Positions 41,928 through 64,000 of a stretch of DNA of 64,000 nt are shown piece after piece. Location of the stretch: positions 7,974,001 through 8,038,000 of the forward strand of contig NZ_CP071839.1 of assembly GCF_017526105.1 (NCBI RefSeq), read 5' to 3'. Each line of letters begins with the position of its first letter. Position 1 is the first letter of the stretch. This DNA is from Streptomyces cyanogenus (GTDB taxonomy: Bacteria; Actinomycetota; Actinomycetes; Streptomycetales; Streptomycetaceae). The notes below the pieces were generated by a model. It had not been told where the DNA came from and ran no database searches. It was given only the letters and a program-made list of their open reading frames with translations. The position numbers were made by a program, and so were the translations under genes.

Positions 41928-43189
41928 GCCGACCACCTCCTCGTACGGCCGCGCGTCGCATCCCGGGCACAAGACTCCCTCGCGGCGGCGCCCGGCGCAC
42001 GGCGAGCGTGCGCGGGGCGCCGCTCACGCCCCCGCACGTCGGATGCCTTCGCATACCCCGCCGGACCGTCTCCATGCGCCGGCGCCGCCCCGGAGCCGGC
42101 AGGACCCGCGAGCCGGCCGGTCGGCGTCGCGGCGGGCCGTCGGCGGGCGTGGCGTCCGGTGGCTGGCGTGGCGTCCGGTGGGGGACGAGGCACGGGAGGT
42201 GTACGAGTTTTCTGTGTGCGCCCCCGTCGCGCCTGGTTGGCCGATTCCATACGCAGGGGGCGACATTCCCGGCCCCGGCAGCGCGGCGGGCGGGCGGAGA
42301 CGTGCACGGCGGCAGGGGCGGATCGGCGGTGTACCGGGGTGGTGCGCCGGGCGTGTCGTCGTCGTTCCCCGGCGGCGTATCCGGAGTGTCCGTCGGCCGG
42401 ATCATCACCCCAGATCAGGGGCAGTCCGGCCAACCCGTCGAACAGCGGAGCGGAAGGACGGGTCGGCGGCGGCCGAGTGGCGGACGGCGCTGCCCGGCCG
42501 GGCCCGGCGGCGGTCTTTTTCTCGCCTGCCCGGTTTGCGGGCGAGATGCCGGGGCACACGCGGGGGCGACGATCCGGCCAAGGCCCCAGGCACGCACGGG
42601 GCTTCGCCAGACGGCCGGAGAGTGACGCAAAAGCACCGCAAGAGTACTCTCCGTTCAACTTCAGGGGGTTGCTTGCGCGTGACTCACCGTGAAGACTGTG
42701 GCCGAGTTCCATCGAAACGAAGGTGCTACGGGGTACGCATCATGCCAATCGTGGGACGGCACGTCCTACGGCTGCGTATTCTCACACCTCGTTCCGGACG
42801 GCCGGGGCCGCGGGTCCCGCTGTCCGTTCACGAGCCGGGAGGGCCCCGCGCGATCGCCGCGCGGGAGGTGTCGCCGAGGGGATGGGTTATGTCGGGTTGG
42901 CGTGTCGCACGACCGGGCTCGGCGCGGGGCCGGAGCCGGCCCCGCGGCCGCCGCGTCCTGCACCGCATGTGTTGAGGGCCTGCGGCCCACCCCGGCAGCA
43001 CACCGACGGCGGCTGACCGTCCCGCCGCGCACGAGGAAGCCGCACGGGACGTGCGCACGTCCCGTCCGGACCGCCCGGCAGCGGGGCGCAGCCGTGCCCG
43101 GAACCGCCCGCGGCCCAGGCCGCACCGGCCCACGGCGTAAACCCCGTGCGTGACTCCGCCGTGCCCGCACGCGCTAGCAAGGAGACAAG
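41928..43189. other. 1.26-kb region without a convincing gene, upstream of NRPS cluster
   Basis: Several frames are open by chance but have Arg/Pro/Gly-dominated composition and no ribosome sites. The stretch 42600-42780 is distinctly less GC-rich (CAAAAGCACCGCAAGAGTAC, TTCAACTTCAGGGG) and may carry promoters for either the leftward phosphatase gene or the rightward biosynthetic operon. AAGGAGACAAG at about 43180 is the ribosome site of the P450 gene. I see no tRNA or mobile element here. Confidence 0.45.
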
Positions 43190-44398
43190 GTGATCAGCAG
43201 GCAACCGACGGGCGAACGGATCCTCCTGGAGGAGTTACCCGACCGCTGGCGGGGCTTACGCGAGGCCGGGCCGGTGCGGTACGACGAGACCCAGGGCGTC
43301 TGGCAGGTGGTGGACCACGAGACCGTCGCCACCGTGCTCGCCGACCCGGCGACGTACTCCTCGGACCTCTCCGCCCTCGCCCCCACCCAGTCCGACTTCG
43401 AGACCTTCCGGCAGGGCAACTTCGTCGGCATGGACCCGCCGGAACACCGCAAGCTCCGCACCCTGGTGAGCCAGGCTTTCACCCCCCGGGTCGTCCAGGG
43501 GCTCGGACCCCGGATCGAGGCCGTGTGCGCCCGGCTCCTGGACGAGGTCGCCGACCGCGACCGGTTCGACCTGGTCGACGCGCTGGCCTATCCGCTGCCC
43601 ATCATCGTGATCGCCGAACTGCTCGGCATCCCCGCCGAGGAACACCGGCTCTTCCAGGAGTGGGCGAGCGTCCTCTTCGGAGGTGACCAGCTAGGCGAGG
43701 CGCCGGACATGGCCGATCTGGAACGGGCGCTGGAGGCCATCGCCCCCACCGTGCGCGAGATGAACGGCTACATGCTCGACCACATCCGCGCCCGCCGCGC
43801 CCACCCCGGCGAGGACCTCACCAGCAGACTCATCGCCGCCGAGGTGGACGGCGTCCGCCTCGCCGACCAGGAGATGGTCGGGTTCGTGGCGCTGCTGCTG
43901 GTCGCCGGGCACATCACCACCACCGCACTGCTGGGCAACGCCGTAGTCACCTTCGACCGGCACCCTGGCACGGACGCCGCGCTGCGCGCCGACCCGGCGC
44001 GGATCCCGGCCGCCGTCGAGGAGGTGCTGCGCTGGCTGCCGCCCTTCCCTGAACTGGGGCGCCGGGTCACCCGGCCCGTGGTCCTCGGCGGCCACGAGAT
44101 TCCGGCGGACAGCCTGCTGATGGCACATCTGGGCGCCGCCAACCGGGACCCCGCCCGCTTCGCCGCGCCCGACGTCCTCGACGTGACCCGGAACCCCAAT
44201 CCCCATCTGACCTTCGGGCACGGCATCCACTTCTGTTTCGGCGCGCCGCTGGCCCGGCTGGAGGCCCGGATCGCTCTGCGTAAGTTGCATGAACGATTCC
44301 GCATCCTGGCGATCCCCTCCTACGAGGACATCGCCTACCAGAATCCGGCCGTGATCATCGGCGTACGGCAGCTGCCCGTCGAGGTCGGCAGGCCGTAG
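43190..44398 (+). CDS. cytochrome P450 of the NRPS cluster, two TTA codons
   Basis: A 402-residue bacterial P450 starting at GTG 43190 behind AAGGAGACAAG. The haem loop is FGHGIHFCFGAPLARLEARIAL with its cysteine; the ExxR helix is in AAVEEVLRWLPPFP. In the I-helix the usual AGxE/DT reads VAGHITTTAL: isoleucine replaces the acid before the conserved threonine. This substitution occurs in some secondary-metabolite P450s. Leu16 and Leu23 are both encoded by TTA (43235 and 43256), so translation likely needs the bldA tRNA. As the first gene of the NRPS operon it probably hydroxylates or cross-links a residue of the peptide; its substrate is not evident. Confidence 0.93.
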   Translation: MISRQPTGERILLEELPDRWRGLREAGPVRYDETQGVWQVVDHETVATVLADPATYSSDLSALAPTQSDFETFRQGNFVGMDPPEHRKLRTLVSQAFTPRVVQGLGPRIEAVCARLLDEVADRDRFDLVDALAYPLPIIVIAELLGIPAEEHRLFQEWASVLFGGDQLGEAPDMADLERALEAIAPTVREMNGYMLDHIRARRAHPGEDLTSRLIAAEVDGVRLADQEMVGFVALLLVAGHITTTALLGNAVVTFDRHPGTDAALRADPARIPAAVEEVLRWLPPFPELGRRVTRPVVLGGHEIPADSLLMAHLGAANRDPARFAAPDVLDVTRNPNPHLTFGHGIHFCFGAPLARLEARIALRKLHERFRILAIPSYEDIAYQNPAVIIGVRQLPVEVGRP

Positions 44399-44495
44399 CC
44401 CGAGCGCGCACCGCGCACCGGCCGGCCCCCACACCGCTCAGGGGCCGGACCGGCACACCTGCACATGAGACCCATCCAACGGGAGTCCCCTTCTC

Positions 44496-45848
44496 ATGCC
44501 GTACACCTTCCCCGTCGCTCCGGCCGCCTCCCGGACGCCGTACCTGCTGCAGCAGGAGCTGCAGGACCGCATCGACGCCCTCGCCCGGACCCACCGGGTG
44601 CCCGGCGCCCAACTCACCCTGGACACGGGCGCGGACGTCATCACCGTGTACACCGGCACGGCCGACACCGCGACCGGCAGTGCCCTCACCGCGGACACGG
44701 CGGTGCCCCTCGGATCGCTCACCAAGCCCTACACCGCCGCGCTCGTCATGCTCCTGGCCGACGACGGCGACCTCGACCCGGACGAACCCGCCGCCGCACA
44801 CCTCCCGGAACTGGGCGATGTCCCCGAGGTGACCATCCGTCACCTGCTCGCCCACGTCGGTGGGTTACCCACCGGACCGGACTCGGACACGGCCGGCGCG
44901 ACCACCGCGCCCCGCTATCTCGCGGCCGTCTGCACCGCCGGCGACACGCTGTTCCCGCCGGGGGCCGACTTCTCCTACTCCAACGCCGGCTACGTCGCCG
45001 CCGGCCGGCTGGTGGAGGTGGTCACCGGGATGCCGTGGCGCGAGGCGGTCCGGGCGCTGCTCCTCGAACCCCTCGGCACCGTACCGGTGTTCCTCGGGGA
45101 CGCGGTGCCCGCACGCCATGTGGCCGCCGGACACGCCGTCAACACCGCCACCGGGCAGGCCCGTCCGGCCCGGCAGAACCTCGCTCCGCTGGAGGCGCCG
45201 GCCGGAGCGCTGCTCGCCAGTGCCCGGGACCTGGCCGCGTTCGGCAACGCGCTGATCGGCCGCGCGGACCTGCTGCCGCCCGCCGTAGCCAAGGAGATGC
45301 GCCGCGCCGAACCGGCCGCCCGCCCGGGCACGCTGGCCGACGGCTGGGGCGCCGGACTCGCCCTGTACGAACGCGACGGCCGCGTGTGGTGCGGGCACGA
45401 CGGCAACGCCCAGGGCACGTCCTGCCATCTGCGGGCCGACCCGGAGAGCGGGGTGGTGGTCGCCTTCACCGGCAACGCCGGCGGCGCGACCGCGCTCTGG
45501 CACGACCTCGTGGCCGAACTGGGCCGGCTGACCGGCATACGGGTGCCCGCCGGCGCGCGGGCCGCGGGCCGGGGCCGCCCCGTCGCCCTGCCCGACTGCA
45601 CGGGCACCTACCGCAACGGCACCACGACGTACCGCGTGGCGCCGGGGCCGGACGGCTCACCGGCCCTGTCCGTGGACGGCGACCTGCCCCTCCCGCTGGT
45701 CTGCTACGCCGACCTCTCCTGCGACCTGCGCGATCCGGCCACCGGGCGCCTCGAACCCGGGGGCCGGTTCCACCGCGATCCGGCCACCGGCAGGGTGGAC
45801 CGGGTACAGATCTCCGGCCGCACGGCCCGGCGCACCGCCGACGGCTGA
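44496..45848 (+). CDS. PBP/beta-lactamase-like serine hydrolase, candidate stand-alone NRPS cyclase
   Basis: A 450-residue protein. The N-terminal about 350 residues are a class C beta-lactamase/D-peptidase fold: Ser74-x2-Lys77 (GSLTKPY), Tyr161-x-Asn163 (FSYSNAGY) and His301-x-Gly303 (CGHDGNAQG). A C-terminal lipocalin-like domain (about 355-450) completes it. There is no signal peptide, so it should act in the cytosol, unlike cell-wall PBPs. Its size, domain order and place before an NRPS match the PBP-type thioesterases (SurE of surugamide, DsaJ, MppK) that release and head-to-tail cyclise peptides with a D-residue at the C terminus. A D-amino peptidase or resistance role is the alternative. 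Leu124 is a TTA codon (44865). Confidence 0.75.
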   Translation: MPYTFPVAPAASRTPYLLQQELQDRIDALARTHRVPGAQLTLDTGADVITVYTGTADTATGSALTADTAVPLGSLTKPYTAALVMLLADDGDLDPDEPAAAHLPELGDVPEVTIRHLLAHVGGLPTGPDSDTAGATTAPRYLAAVCTAGDTLFPPGADFSYSNAGYVAAGRLVEVVTGMPWREAVRALLLEPLGTVPVFLGDAVPARHVAAGHAVNTATGQARPARQNLAPLEAPAGALLASARDLAAFGNALIGRADLLPPAVAKEMRRAEPAARPGTLADGWGAGLALYERDGRVWCGHDGNAQGTSCHLRADPESGVVVAFTGNAGGATALWHDLVAELGRLTGIRVPAGARAAGRGRPVALPDCTGTYRNGTTTYRVAPGPDGSPALSVDGDLPLPLVCYADLSCDLRDPATGRLEPGGRFHRDPATGRVDRVQISGRTARRTADG

Positions 45849-46158
45849 CCGGCCGGCTACCGCCGGGTTTCCGTTCCCGGCCCGGCTCGGTGCCGCCGCC
45901 CTCCCGCCGCATACCGGTGCCGCCCGTACCCGAGCCGGGTGGCCGCGTCGCCCGCCGCACCGGACGGGCTACGGCACCGGTGATCCCCACCGATCGGGTG
46001 CCGCCTCGAACCGCCCGGCACCGTCGGCCGGCACATCCCTGCTCCGCCCCCCGCACGCAGCACCGTCGCGCACCCCCGGTGGGCCGCCCCGGCCCAGCGC
46101 GCCGCCACCGTGGCGGTCCCCGGCGCCGCATCGTCCCGCTCTCCAAAGGACTTCACCC
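45849..46158. other. intergenic region before NRPS gene
   Basis: 310 bp without a gene seen. The sequence is GC-rich, with CCGCCA-CCG-TGGCGG as one short hairpin near 46110. CCAAAGGA is the ribosome site of the NRPS at 46159. Whether the NRPS has its own promoter here is unclear. Confidence 0.4.

Positions 46159-64000
<17,842 letters not shown>

Noticed and set aside
38038..42408. Long minus-strand open frame of about 1,450 codons
   Set aside because: Its sequence is the wrong-frame shadow of the protease and phosphatase genes; composition is Arg/Gly/Ala-rich without motifs.
42689..43153. Plus-strand frame beginning in the low-GC patch before the P450 gene
   Set aside because: Composition becomes Arg/Gly/Pro-rich within 40 residues, there is no ribosome site, and no family is recognisable.

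Overview
This is a very GC-rich actinobacterial chromosome segment, almost certainly Streptomyces. The evidence is the pronounced G/C third-position bias, GTG/TTG starts behind strong Shine-Dalgarno sites, a subtilisin-inhibitor gene, a CYP105-type P450 with its ferredoxin, rare TTA codons, an NHLP peptide exporter and a giant NRPS. All functions below are inferred from reading translated sequence; no searches were run.

Positions 1-13.3 kb hold mostly single-gene units: a truncated CDF metal transporter, a deazaflavin reductase, P450 plus ferredoxin, a GH114-type lipoprotein, an aldo/keto reductase, a sigma-like/zinc-finger/lectin membrane fusion, a universal stress protein, an ArsB-like carrier, a Tat lipoprotein deacetylase, a DUF4232 lipoprotein and a membrane Ser/Thr kinase. 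The kinase is divergent from an ECF sigma gene. From 13.9 to 24.2 kb come a tandem-repeat patch, a SpoIIE-type phosphatase, an antitoxin with a degenerate Fic protein, a second copy of the sigma-like/lectin fusion, an FMN 2-hydroxyacid oxidase, a trypsin-type SSI inhibitor, and a three-gene operon (CDGSH protein, HemK-like methyltransferase, haem-oxygenase-like diiron protein). From 24.4 to 30.9 kb are an SDR/DMT-transporter/deacetylase operon possibly under a SigB-like promoter, an MGDG-synthase-like glycosyltransferase, a YihY membrane protein, a dienelactone hydrolase and an unknown protein.

From 37.15 kb down to 31 kb (minus strand) lies a compact export locus: a 72-residue double-glycine peptide, a terminator-like hairpin, an HlyD-like protein, a C39 peptidase/ABC exporter and a second ABC exporter. 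No peptide-modifying enzyme is visible and the core has no cysteine. Then come a hotdog thioesterase, a secreted S1 protease with a Gly/Ala/Asp/Gln repeat tail, and a GAF/PAS/PP2C phosphatase.

From 43.2 kb to the end is a nonribosomal peptide cluster. A P450 (two TTA codons) is followed by a penicillin-binding-protein-like serine hydrolase (one TTA codon) that could be a trans-acting peptide cyclase, and then by an NRPS that runs off the window: A-T / C-A-T-E / C-A-T-E / C-A-T-E / C-A... Module 3 carries a valine code. Modules 2 and 4 carry the same code, and modules 1 and 5 agree as far as visible. The predicted product begins L-X, D-Y, D-Val, D-Y, X.

The items most worth following up are the orphan exported peptide, the paired sigma-like/lectin fusions, and the NRPS with its candidate stand-alone cyclase.
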